Positions 34,687-43,112 of a stretch of DNA of 64,000 nt are shown one piece after another; within the stretch, counting starts at the first letter, position 1; every line of letters begins with the position of its first letter. The DNA is taken from contig JAIBEY010000101.1 in the NCBI GenBank assembly GCA_019459525.1, forward strand, positions 24,808-88,807, in the 5' to 3' direction. The notes under the pieces were generated by a model. The model was not told the origin of the DNA. It saw only the letters and a program-made list of their open reading frames with translations, and searched no databases. Position numbers and translations under genes: made by a program. Source of the DNA: Prolixibacteraceae bacterium (GTDB lineage: Bacteria > Bacteroidota > Bacteroidia > Bacteroidales > Prolixibacteraceae).

Positions 34687-35113
34687 TTTGGGACTGCTTC
34701 TTATCTTCATTTCGTCAGTAAGTCTGGCTCAACACATTGATTTGAAGGCTGATTTATTGCTTACGGATTCGGTGTCGAAACAAAAAATCCATCACCACGA
34801 AAAACGACCTTATATCTTTAAAAATCAACGCAAAACGTTTAAAAATTGTAATCCAGTCAGCTTAGCCTATGGTGGTTCGTTGTATGTGTATCAGAATGTC
34901 ATTTCACAACACCTGTCTGCCGACTGCCTTTACGATCCTAGCTGCTCCGATTTCAGCAAGCAAGTTGTTAAAGAATATGGCCTGTTTAAAGGTGGTCTGT
35001 TATCGGTTGACCGTTTAAACCGATGTAACAGGATAGCTGCAACCGACCTCGATCCTGGAACGATAAATAAGAAAACGCACCGGTTTAGTGATTCAGTAAA
35101 AAGGTATAAATGA
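34652..35113 (+). CDS. YidD-domain protein with signal peptide
   Basis: About 153 residues from ATG 34652 (GTG at 34667 also possible). MQSLLVRLKTSSLGLLLIFI opens a Sec signal peptide ending SLAQ. The C-terminal 75 residues carry the YidD (PF01809) signature: CLYDPSCSDFSKQVVKEYGL, then GGLLSVDRLNRCN. Ordinary YidD is a small cytoplasmic-face factor of about 70-85 residues encoded near yidC. Here it is exported and placed with envelope genes, and the usual proline after the final Cys (RCxP) is absent. It overlaps both neighbours (35 nt and ATGA). The domain call is good; the location is inferred from the signal peptide. Confidence 0.8.
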   Translation: MQSLLVRLKTSSLGLLLIFISSVSLAQHIDLKADLLLTDSVSKQKIHHHEKRPYIFKNQRKTFKNCNPVSLAYGGSLYVYQNVISQHLSADCLYDPSCSDFSKQVVKEYGLFKGGLLSVDRLNRCNRIAATDLDPGTINKKTHRFSDSVKRYK

Positions 35114-35958
35114 AGTACGCCAGTCTTGTTGTTTTCATGTTAATGGTTCGTTTGGCTTTAGGCCAGAATAAAAGCGAACTACCCTTTATTGAACATCTCA
35201 TCAATAAGGGGTTTTACAATGAAGTTGTACATTTAATTGACAGAGATTCTCTCAACCACGGGCAAGCTCAGCAGGATTCATTAAATTACTATAAGGGCTG
35301 GGCTCATTATTCACTTAAAAATTTAGAACAATCAACCATTTCTCTTTTAAAAGTAGAAAAAGAGTCTCCATTCTATTTAAAATCCAGATTTTTTGCGGGT
35401 TACAACCAAATATTTCTTGAAAATTATGCTGAAGCCAGCAAAATTATTAGTCAGTTAAATGTTCACGGCGAACCTCATTTATCACTGGTCAACTTTGAAC
35501 TGAGTGGAATTGAAATGTTGCAAAGAAACTGGCCAAAGGCTAAAGAACAACTGCAACAGGTAAATCCCGATATAGCAACAATAAACCAGCAAGTGGCGGC
35601 ATTAAGTCAAGTTTGCAAGGAACAAGAAATCCATCGCCCCAAATCACCATTTTTAGCGGGAATGTTTTCAGGAATAATCCCCGGTTCAGGAAAGATTTAT
35701 GCCGGGAAAACAGGAGAAGGAATTGCATCGATGATTGCTACAACCGGCTTTGGGCTAATAGCCTGGGAAAACTATCGAAAACTTGGCATTGATCATGTGA
35801 AAACCATTCTCTTTGGAGGTATTTTTGCCGCCAGTTACATTTCAAACATTTATGGATCAGTTATTTCTGTAAAAATTATTGAAAACGAATATAATGATGC
35901 CACCCATAACCAAATTCTATTTCAGCTTCATATTCCTTTGCGGAATTTTTTTGAGTAG
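35110..35958 (+). CDS. TPR-like exported membrane protein with PGSG motif (paralogue A)
   Basis: A 282-residue protein with a signal peptide (about 1-18), then helical TPR-like repeats (about 25-170) and a C-terminal hydrophobic region (about 178-260) that starts SPFLAGMFSGIIPGSGKIYA and continues GKTGEGIASMIATTGFG. The same PGSG-x-IYAG-x-x-GEGI block occurs in the next gene product. It overlaps the YidD gene by four bases (ATGA) and the next gene by 65 nt. No function is known to me. Likely anchored in the membrane with the TPR part in the periplasm. Confidence 0.75.
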   Translation: MKYASLVVFMLMVRLALGQNKSELPFIEHLINKGFYNEVVHLIDRDSLNHGQAQQDSLNYYKGWAHYSLKNLEQSTISLLKVEKESPFYLKSRFFAGYNQIFLENYAEASKIISQLNVHGEPHLSLVNFELSGIEMLQRNWPKAKEQLQQVNPDIATINQQVAALSQVCKEQEIHRPKSPFLAGMFSGIIPGSGKIYAGKTGEGIASMIATTGFGLIAWENYRKLGIDHVKTILFGGIFAASYISNIYGSVISVKIIENEYNDATHNQILFQLHIPLRNFFE

Positions 35959-36772
35959 CCAGGCGTCAAGCACCTTGAAATGCGATAGCTTATATGCCTC
36001 AGGAAAATATTTTGAAGCATCTATCGAATATGAACGCATAATTTTTAGCGTCAAAAGTCAGGCCGAGCTGCGTTACTTTCAATATAAAAAAGCGCTGTGC
36101 TACAAAAAGTTAATGGAATTCGACCGCGCTTTAAATGAACTTCAGCCGATATATTTCACCAATTCCGGTGATTCATTATTTCAGCGCGTTTATTACGAAC
36201 AATCGCTTTGTTTTTATCTGAACGGAGAGCCAACAAAAGCATTGTGGAAAATTGATGAATATTTGCGCCGAAGTGCTGATACCGCATCATTTCATGTTTT
36301 TATGCCAGTGAGGTTATTCTGTCTTAACGAAACCTTCCAATGGGATGAAGCACGGGAATGTTTTATGCGTTTTATACAAATGCAAAATTTTGCACCTGAG
36401 AAAGAAGCTGAAATGCAACAAATGGTGAATAATCTATATAAAAAGAAAAATCTGCCACCGATCAAATCAATTAAACGGGCCGAGAATTGGTCACGCTTTG
36501 TTCCTGGTTCAGGGCAGATTTATGCGGGTGAGGCTGGCGAAGGGATCGTTAATTTTCTAATCAATGTATCCGTTCTTGCGTTCAGCGCACACCAGGTTTA
36601 CAATGGGTTCTATATAACCGGCTACCTTGCAGGATTGGGATTCTTCAATAAAACCTACCATGGAGGGATTAAACGTTCCGGGATTTTAGCTTCTCAAAAA
36701 AACAAAGAACTAATTGTCAATTTTAACAGCAAAATAAATGCGTCAATTCGTTCCAGTTTTGAATTAAACTAA
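35894..36772 (+). CDS. TPR-like exported membrane protein with PGSG motif (paralogue B)
   Basis: 292 residues from ATG 35894 (35897 equally possible; no later Met precedes the signal peptide). Signal peptide KFYFSFIFLCGIFLSSQAS, TPR-like helices (about 30-190), then WSRFVPGSGQIYAGEAGEGI and two or three hydrophobic segments. It has the same architecture as the upstream gene but little similarity outside the motif, so the two are ancient paralogues. The start lies 65 nt inside the preceding gene, which implies strong translational coupling. Confidence 0.75.
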   Translation: MMPPITKFYFSFIFLCGIFLSSQASSTLKCDSLYASGKYFEASIEYERIIFSVKSQAELRYFQYKKALCYKKLMEFDRALNELQPIYFTNSGDSLFQRVYYEQSLCFYLNGEPTKALWKIDEYLRRSADTASFHVFMPVRLFCLNETFQWDEARECFMRFIQMQNFAPEKEAEMQQMVNNLYKKKNLPPIKSIKRAENWSRFVPGSGQIYAGEAGEGIVNFLINVSVLAFSAHQVYNGFYITGYLAGLGFFNKTYHGGIKRSGILASQKNKELIVNFNSKINASIRSSFELN

Positions 36773-36977
36773 CCTTTCTGGAAACTTTATAATCAACTTA
36801 AGATCAAGTAAAAAGATTGCGACTAAGACATCTTTCGGGGAAGAACAAATTTACACCGACTCTTTTTCGCAAAAAAACAAAACCGCTTATGAAGTTGAAA
36901 CAAAAAGCTCAGCGAAACGATACTATTACAACTGATTGAAGACGAATAAAAGCAACACTTTGCCAATTGAACCCTCC

Positions 36978-37769
36978 ATGAAGAATATCTTAAATTCAGG
37001 ATTAAGGATCGTTCTTTTCCTTTTTCTTGTCCTCTCATCTCAGAATTTATACAGCCAGCCCCATGTTTTATTTGATGAAATAGTTTACAAAATATACAAT
37101 CAGGATTTTAGTGATGTGGAATCAAAGATTAAAGAACTTAAGAAAATATCGCCTCATACAGCCAACTATTTGCAAATCGATTACTTGTGGTGGAAAATGA
37201 TTAGCCTTTATACCGATTCGAACAAATTGAAATTTTTAACCGAACTTAATGAGTTAAACTCCGGTTCTAAAACTACTGATTTTAAGAATTACGATCGCCT
37301 GATTTACTTTACCTATCAAATCCGGTACGAAAATCTGACCAACAAAGGTTTCTCGAAATACCTGACCTCCCTGAAGTTTCATTTTTTTCTTGAAAGTGCC
37401 AATTGGGATGAGCTAAAAAATTCCGATTCATTTGCATTCAGCATGTTCGCCTTAATGAATGAATTAAACGAATTCATGAGGAGTAAATTTTTGAATGAGC
37501 ATGGACTTAAAACAAAAAACAATATCGAAAAATGTCGTTTAAGCCTGCAAACGATTGATCGGATGTACAATTCAGAATACAAATCATTTGACGTCGTGAA
37601 AACCTATCTCCTCGCCAAAATTTATAAGGAAATTGAGCGAGATGACGAAAAAGCACTCGATAAATTTATGAAATTAGCACTCCTTTTTCCTGAAAATACA
37701 ATTTTCGCAGAAGCTGTTGCCGATTGTAAAAAAAACGGATTGCTCCACTTCCCCAAAGTTGATAAATGA
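36978..37769 (+). CDS. Secreted hypothetical protein
   Basis: 263 residues from ATG 36978. The open frame begins at 36936, but MKNILNSGLRIVLFLFLVLS starts a regular signal peptide ending YSQP. The mature part is helical and Lys/Asp/Asn-rich, with a possible single TPR-like repeat near the end (YLLAKIYKEIERDDEKALDK). No family recognised. It lies 205 nt after the PGSG paralogue B and 211 nt before the hybrid kinase, so it probably has its own promoter. It may act with the adjacent envelope genes (inference from position). Confidence 0.65.
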   Translation: MKNILNSGLRIVLFLFLVLSSQNLYSQPHVLFDEIVYKIYNQDFSDVESKIKELKKISPHTANYLQIDYLWWKMISLYTDSNKLKFLTELNELNSGSKTTDFKNYDRLIYFTYQIRYENLTNKGFSKYLTSLKFHFFLESANWDELKNSDSFAFSMFALMNELNEFMRSKFLNEHGLKTKNNIEKCRLSLQTIDRMYNSEYKSFDVVKTYLLAKIYKEIERDDEKALDKFMKLALLFPENTIFAEAVADCKKNGLLHFPKVDK

Positions 37770-37809
37770 AAAGTTGTGAAAATAAAAATCAGCCAACGGC
37801 TAAACAAAA

Positions 37810-37837
37810 TTGGTATAAATTGCGATATTTATATTTA
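37810..37837 (+). promoter_or_regulatory. Possible promoter of the hybrid kinase leader
   Basis: TTGG (37810-37813) and TATATTTA (37830-37837), 16 nt apart, approximate the TTTG/TAnnTTTG promoter with one mismatch in each box. It would start the transcript at about the first base of the 142-nt leader. Confidence 0.3.
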
Positions 37838-37838
37838 G

Positions 37839-37980
37839 ATGAAACGAACATGCCACGGTAACAATATTCAAGGTGGTGGCACAAAAGGCCATGTAAATCT
37901 TGTGGAGAAAGCTATTTTTATGGCATGGAATTCCGCATGTACGCATTTAAATTTCAACAAATTAACAACAATATTTACGT
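37839..37980 (+). promoter_or_regulatory. 142-nt leader of the hybrid kinase gene, related to the nadE leader
   Basis: Begins ATGAAACGAACATGCCACGG, contains AAGGTGGTGGCACAAAA, and is the same length as the nadE leader (4366-4507). An open frame starting MKRTC runs from 37839 past the kinase start, but comparison with the nadE copy does not support coding. GGAATTCC inside CATGGAATTCCGCATG may form a small dyad. It may act in cis on transcription or translation of the downstream gene (inference). Confidence 0.45.
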
Positions 37981-40383
37981 GTGAAAAAATTAAAGATCGA
38001 AATACAGGTTACCATTTTAACCATTTGCATTGCTGCTGCGGTTATTGTTTCGGGGTATCTGGCTTACCAGAGCCTTTCCAATATTGTTGATACCATTCAT
38101 AAAGAAGCCCGCCCAGACCTCAAGTTACTGCTGATTAAAGACATCGCATCTGATTTGAATGAGGTGGAAAATACCATCCGCTTGTACAGCCTTACTGGCG
38201 ACAATTCATTCCTTCGTCCATATAAACAATTGGATATTGATATTCAGGAAAAGCTGGAGGCGTTGGCCAGCTATGCCATTCCCGGTTCGGAAGAAATCCT
38301 GCACATCGATTCCATTTCGCTGCTTGCCAACCGCAAACTGATGATCTGGGACGAAATAAGGGCGCTTCACCAGTCAAAAACAAATGCCCACAAATCATTC
38401 TCAAGTCTTTATTCCAAAATCGACACCGCCATCATTCAACCCGATACCATCAGGTTTAAACCCGAAGAAAGAAAAGGGTTCTTTAAAAGGCTTTTCAGTA
38501 AAAAGGATACAACGACCCGAAAACCCATCATTATTGATAAAAGCAAGGAAAAAGAAATTATCAAAAAGGAGATAGCAGGCGTCGAGAAATTGATTTCCAA
38601 TCAAGCCCAACGGCTACAGGCCAAAGAAATGGCTTTGCTCGAACAAAACATTCAACTAACCCAATCGCTTAACCAGCATATTATTAGTATTGAGAGCAGT
38701 GAACAAAAACGACTCGAAAGCAAAACTCAGGAAGCTGATTCTATGGCCGGAGAAACCTATCGGAGAATGGCCATTTTCACCATTGGCGCTGTAATCCTCC
38801 TGATCATTATTCTGATCTTATTTTTTCGTAACCTTCAGAAAAACAGAACCTACCAGCAAGTGCTGAAAAAAGCGCGTGCCGAAGCAGAAAGTCTGGCTCA
38901 GGCTAAAGAAATGTTTGTGGCTACAGTCAGCCACGAAATGAGAACTCCGGTAAACGCCATCTACGGATTAACCGAGCAAATGCTCCGTAAAACAGATTCC
39001 GACAAAATGATTGCCGACCTGGAAGTAGTGCATAAATCAGCAGAACACCTGATTACATTAGTAAACGATACGCTCGATTTCTCGAAAATTGAATCGCAAA
39101 AGTTAAAGCTAGAACAAATCGATTTTTTACCTGCCGAAATTACCGAAGAGGTTCACTCGCTGCACAAAGATTTGGCTATCAAAAAGAATATCAATTTATT
39201 AGTCGTCAGTAAAATAGATAGAAACCTCGTGCTTCAGGGCGACCCAATCCGGCTCAAACAAATCTTGATTAACCTGATTACCAATGCCATTAAATTTACC
39301 AATCAGGGCCAGATTACTTTAGTAATCGCCAGCGAGGAAATTCAGGATACATGCGTTATGTTGCTCCTCGAAGTTTCGGATACAGGTATTGGCATTTCAC
39401 GGGAGAACCTGCACAAGATCTTTGAGGAGTTTGTGCAGCTTGATTCCGACCCTACCCAAAAACAACGCGGCGCCGGATTGGGCTTGTCCATTGTCAAAAA
39501 ACTGGTAAACCTCCATAACGGAAAAATTGACGTAGAAAGTGTCGCCGGAAAAGGCACCCGCTTTATTTTGCAAATACCCTATCAAAAAGGAAATCCTGAC
39601 CATATCAGGAAAAAATTTACAGAAAAACTGACCATACCTTCCTGGTTCAGCCAGATTCACTTTTTGATTGTTGACGATGAAGAATTTAATCTTTACCTCA
39701 TCAAAAACATACTTAGAAACTGGGGCGCAGCTTTTACCGAGGCCCACAACGGGCAGGAAGCGGTTGAACTTGCCCGTAAAAATTCGTACGACCTGATCCT
39801 CATGGACATCCGGATGCCAGTGATGGATGGGTACGAAGCTGCAAAACTCATTTTACAGGATAATCCGTCGTCCAGAATTATTGCATTAACCGCAACCGGG
39901 AATTCGTCGGATATTCAAAAAATTGAGCTGGCCGGGATGAACGATTTTTTGCAGAAACCATTTACCGAATCGGCTTTGCTCAACAGCGTCATCAAATTAC
40001 TTCCTGATCAACCAACAGAACCCGATACGGAAAGTCCGCCGGAGGATGCAATGATCAATCTGGAAGAACTGCTACGAATTTCAGGAGGCGACACTGCGTT
40101 TCTGAATGAGATGTTGAGAATATTTATCCGGTCGAGCGAAGATGCGTTGGCCAAATTACGCCAGAACCTGCAAAACACCGACCGGAAAGCCCTGACAGAA
40201 ACCGCCCATAAACTTGCCGCCCCAGCCAAACATTTACAAGCAAACTCGCTTTACAACCACCTAAAAACACTTGAAGCCATTGATGCCAACAGCAGTCCGG
40301 AAGAAATTAAGAAGCTGATTTTGATAATCGGTGAAGAAATTGAACAAATCAATTCCATTTTAGAACAAAAACTTCAGGAATAA
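37981..40383 (+). CDS. Hybrid sensor histidine kinase (HisKA-HATPase-REC-Hpt)
   Basis: 800 residues from a GTG start. TM1 at about 8-28; a 230-residue extracytoplasmic, largely coiled-coil sensor region; TM2 at about 262-284 (IFTIGAVILLIIILILFF). HisKA at about 305-372 has FVATVSHEMRTPVNAIYG. HATPase_c spans about 415-530 (LITNAIKFTNQGQ; GAGLGLSIVKKL). The receiver at about 558-675 has LIVDDEEFN, phospho-Asp in LILMDIRMPVMDG, and LQKPF. The Hpt domain at about 695-790 has AHKLAAPAKHLQA. This His-Asp-His relay probably passes phosphate to the sigma-54 activator encoded 134 nt downstream (inference). Confidence 0.93.
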   Translation: MKKLKIEIQVTILTICIAAAVIVSGYLAYQSLSNIVDTIHKEARPDLKLLLIKDIASDLNEVENTIRLYSLTGDNSFLRPYKQLDIDIQEKLEALASYAIPGSEEILHIDSISLLANRKLMIWDEIRALHQSKTNAHKSFSSLYSKIDTAIIQPDTIRFKPEERKGFFKRLFSKKDTTTRKPIIIDKSKEKEIIKKEIAGVEKLISNQAQRLQAKEMALLEQNIQLTQSLNQHIISIESSEQKRLESKTQEADSMAGETYRRMAIFTIGAVILLIIILILFFRNLQKNRTYQQVLKKARAEAESLAQAKEMFVATVSHEMRTPVNAIYGLTEQMLRKTDSDKMIADLEVVHKSAEHLITLVNDTLDFSKIESQKLKLEQIDFLPAEITEEVHSLHKDLAIKKNINLLVVSKIDRNLVLQGDPIRLKQILINLITNAIKFTNQGQITLVIASEEIQDTCVMLLLEVSDTGIGISRENLHKIFEEFVQLDSDPTQKQRGAGLGLSIVKKLVNLHNGKIDVESVAGKGTRFILQIPYQKGNPDHIRKKFTEKLTIPSWFSQIHFLIVDDEEFNLYLIKNILRNWGAAFTEAHNGQEAVELARKNSYDLILMDIRMPVMDGYEAAKLILQDNPSSRIIALTATGNSSDIQKIELAGMNDFLQKPFTESALLNSVIKLLPDQPTEPDTESPPEDAMINLEELLRISGGDTAFLNEMLRIFIRSSEDALAKLRQNLQNTDRKALTETAHKLAAPAKHLQANSLYNHLKTLEAIDANSSPEEIKKLILIIGEEIEQINSILEQKLQE

Positions 40384-40517
40384 TGCTCCAATTTTTCCGT
40401 TCTTCTTGCGGCCGGTTAGAATTTTATCAAAATGAGAATTTAAGAATCCATTTCAGGGAAAAACTTACTACCTTGCGCTGCCCGATTGAAGTTTAAACTA
40501 ATAAATTGACGTAAATA

Positions 40518-41873
40518 ATGGCAGAAAAGGCCTTCAAAATATTTGTGGTTGAAGATGATGAATGGTACAGCCGTTTGCTGGTTCATACACTGTCGTTAAA
40601 TCCCGACTACGAAATACAATCTTTCGCCAACGGAAAAGACTGCCTGGCCAATCTGCATCAGGAACCTGATGTTATCACCCTCGACTACAGACTTCCCGAC
40701 ATGAAAGGGCTTGACGTTCTGAAGCAAATCAAAGAAATTAATGAAGACATACAAATCATCCTGATATCGGAGCAGGATGATATTGAAGTGGTGGTAACTT
40801 TACTCCAAAATGGAGCTTTCGATTATATCGTAAAGTCAAAAGATATCAGGGAACGGTTACTGAATACGGTTAGCAACATCAGGCAGGGCAGTAACCTGAA
40901 AAAAGAAATTGTGACGTTGCGGCAGGAAGTCAAAAAAAAATATAGCGAGCCAAATACGATTATCGGGAACAGCGCTGCAACGCGAAAAGTATATGAACTG
41001 ATTGAAAAAGCAACACGAACCAATATTACCGTGACTATTACCGGGGAGACCGGAACCGGTAAAGAATTGGTTGCCAAAGCTATTCACTACAATTCCAATC
41101 GCTCGAAACAACCATTTGTACCGGTTAACGTTGCCGCAATTCCGAAAGACCTGATCGAAAGCGAACTTTTTGGGCACGAAAAAGGTGCTTTTACCGGCGC
41201 AGCTTTCCGCCGGATTGGCAAATTTGAAGAAGCCCACGGGGGAACTTTATTCCTCGACGAAATGGCAGAAATGGATATTTCATTGCAAGCCAAGTTGCTG
41301 CGCGCCCTTCAGGAAAAAGAGATTATACGCATAGGCAGTAACATTCCCGTAAAATTTGATTGCCGCATCATCATCGCAACCAATAAAGATCTTCAGGACG
41401 AAATTCAAAAGGGAAATTTCAGACAAGACCTTTATTACCGTTTGTATGGGCTTCCGATTGAATTACCACCTTTGCGCGACCGCGAAAATGATGTAATTAT
41501 TTTAGCCCGGCACTTCATACATGTTTTCTGCCAGGAAAACAAAATGAAAACCAAAACATTAACTCCGGAGGCTTCGTCGCGCCTGCTTTCCTATTCTTTC
41601 CCAGGTAATATCCGTGAATTAAAGTCGGTGATTGAATTGGCCGTCACCCTGGCCGATCGGGATGAAATAACAGCAGACCATATCGTTTTGGGCAGAGGAC
41701 AGGATTTACTCAGCGATTTATTCAGCCAGGAACTTAGCCTTCGTGAATACGACATCAGGATTGTAAAAAAGTTCCTGGATAAATACGAGAACAATGTCAA
41801 ACTGGTAGCCGAAAAACTGGATCTTGGAGTAGCAACCATCTATCGAATGCTTAAAGAAGACCAAAAAGAATAG
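40518..41873 (+). CDS. Sigma-54-dependent response regulator (NtrC/AtoC family)
   Basis: A 451-residue activator. The receiver domain (about 5-118) has phospho-Asp in VITLDYRLPDMKG. The AAA+ domain (about 145-375) shows Walker A GETGTGKELVAKA, the sigma-54-contacting loop GAFTGA in HEKGAFTGAAFR, Walker B GGTLFLDEMAEM and the arginine finger region YRLYGLPIELPPLRDR. The C-terminal Fis-type helix-turn-helix has NVKLVAEKLDLGVATIYRML. GAFTGA is intact, so it should activate RpoN promoters. One clear such promoter lies 122 nt beyond its stop. Likely phosphorylated by the hybrid kinase upstream. Confidence 0.95.
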   Translation: MAEKAFKIFVVEDDEWYSRLLVHTLSLNPDYEIQSFANGKDCLANLHQEPDVITLDYRLPDMKGLDVLKQIKEINEDIQIILISEQDDIEVVVTLLQNGAFDYIVKSKDIRERLLNTVSNIRQGSNLKKEIVTLRQEVKKKYSEPNTIIGNSAATRKVYELIEKATRTNITVTITGETGTGKELVAKAIHYNSNRSKQPFVPVNVAAIPKDLIESELFGHEKGAFTGAAFRRIGKFEEAHGGTLFLDEMAEMDISLQAKLLRALQEKEIIRIGSNIPVKFDCRIIIATNKDLQDEIQKGNFRQDLYYRLYGLPIELPPLRDRENDVIILARHFIHVFCQENKMKTKTLTPEASSRLLSYSFPGNIRELKSVIELAVTLADRDEITADHIVLGRGQDLLSDLFSQELSLREYDIRIVKKFLDKYENNVKLVAEKLDLGVATIYRMLKEDQKE

Positions 41874-41880
41874 CCATATT

Positions 41881-41932
41881 CAATTCTCAATTGTATCATT
41901 TCCTGATTCGGTTTGATCATTTTGAGAAAATG
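41881..41932 (+). promoter_or_regulatory. Candidate upstream activator sites for the sigma-54 promoter
   Basis: Two short dyads: CAATT-CTC-AATTG (41881-41893) and CATTTT-GAG-AAAATG (41918-41932). They lie about 65-115 bp before the -24/-12 promoter, where enhancer-binding activators usually bind. Binding by the adjacent regulator is inference. Confidence 0.35.
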
Positions 41933-41994
41933 CAATGCTATCCACAAAACCACAATCAATTAAAATACAAATCATTACATCCATTCCTTACGAG

Positions 41995-42009
41995 TGGCAC
42001 AGGCATTGC
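41995..42009 (+). promoter_or_regulatory. Sigma-54 (RpoN) -24/-12 promoter
   Basis: TGGCAC-N5-TTGC with exactly 10 bp between the invariant GG (41996-41997) and GC (42008-42009), a full match to the core consensus. Transcription would begin near 42021, giving an 85-nt leader to the ATG at 42108. Confidence 0.8.
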
Positions 42010-42107
42010 CATTCCGGTTACCGAAATCGAACAGCACCAGAAAAATTCTGATTGAAGTTCCGGTTCGATCTTCAGACAAAAATTTATTAACACTTAATAA
42101 AAAAGGT

Positions 42108-43019
42108 ATGGAAAGTACAAATAAAACTCAGTTAGCAACAATCATTGTTGCAAGTTTCCTTTTGGTTGTTGCAATTATTGGTGGCGTTTATGTTTATAAC
42201 CAAAAAGAAGCTGAAATCAACGCTTTGATGGTTGAAAAAGCCAACACCGAACAAATGATCCAACAGAAAGATTCTATCATGTTTGACATGGATAACTCGT
42301 TTTCTGAAATCGAAAGCAACCTGAAATCGATCAAGGAAAAAAGGAATCAAATCTCGTTAATTCAAGCTGAAGGTGGTAAAAGTAGAAAACAAGCCATTGT
42401 TGACGACATCAAACTACTCGACAATTTGGTAGAAGAGAACAATAAAAAAATTGCTGATCTGGAACAGAAATTAAGAAAATCGGGTCTTAATCTAAAGACT
42501 TACGAAAAAAGACTTCAGGCTTTAAACGAAACCATTGAAAGCCAAAACCTCGAAATTGCTGAACTTAAAAAAGTAGTTGAAAGCAAAAATGTGACATTGG
42601 CAGAGTTGGATTCAAAAATTCAAAACCTGAACACCGGCATGCAGCAACAGTCCGATACGATTAACTACAAACAAAAAGTAATTATCGACAGAACAGACAA
42701 GCTGAATACAGCCCATGTCGTTCTGGGAACTTACAAACAGTTGAAAGAAGAAGGCATACTCGACCGGGAAGGTGGACTCCTTGGAATCGGCAGCAGCAAG
42801 GCCATTCAGGATAATTTTGATCCGAAACATTTTACTGACCTTGACATCCGCCAAACCAAAACAATCCCGTTAAACACTAAAAAAGCGGTAGTAATTTCAG
42901 AACATCCAAACAATTCCTACTCGCTGGTTGAAGAAAACGGACAGATTGCCTACCTGGAAATAAAAGATCCACAGGAATTCTGGAGAATATCAAAATATGC
43001 TGTTATCCAGGTAAAATAA
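42108..43019 (+). CDS. Membrane-anchored coiled-coil envelope protein
   Basis: 303 residues from ATG 42108. The open frame extends upstream to 41994, but the sigma-54 promoter lies there. One N-terminal membrane helix (about 9-31, LATIIVASFLLVVAIIGGVY), then about 170 residues of heptad-rich coiled coil with SLKSIKEKRN-like repeats. The C-terminal domain (about 200-303) contains HVVLGTYKQLKEEGILDREG and EFWRISKYAVIQVK. From memory, this resembles Bacteroidota proteins annotated as Cbp1-family adhesins; that naming is uncertain. A periplasm-spanning or surface structural role fits. Its promoter makes it the best direct target of the upstream two-component system. Confidence 0.75.
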   Translation: MESTNKTQLATIIVASFLLVVAIIGGVYVYNQKEAEINALMVEKANTEQMIQQKDSIMFDMDNSFSEIESNLKSIKEKRNQISLIQAEGGKSRKQAIVDDIKLLDNLVEENNKKIADLEQKLRKSGLNLKTYEKRLQALNETIESQNLEIAELKKVVESKNVTLAELDSKIQNLNTGMQQQSDTINYKQKVIIDRTDKLNTAHVVLGTYKQLKEEGILDREGGLLGIGSSKAIQDNFDPKHFTDLDIRQTKTIPLNTKKAVVISEHPNNSYSLVEENGQIAYLEIKDPQEFWRISKYAVIQVK

Positions 43020-43112
43020 ATTTTCCAACTGAAAAGAAATAGGACGAGATCGTAATAATCACGATTCAATCCTTCAACAAAGTACCCCACAATTCAATAT
43101 ATAATAGCTTGC

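Noticed and set aside
37874..37892. TGGCAC in the kinase leader as a second sigma-54 promoter
   Set aside because: No GC at the required 10-bp spacing follows; the nearest GC is two bases too close.
37839..38090. 83-codon open frame starting MKRTC before and across the hybrid kinase start
   Set aside because: It runs out of frame into the kinase gene, and comparison with the nadE leader copy shows lower amino-acid than nucleotide identity, so an RNA or DNA element is preferred.
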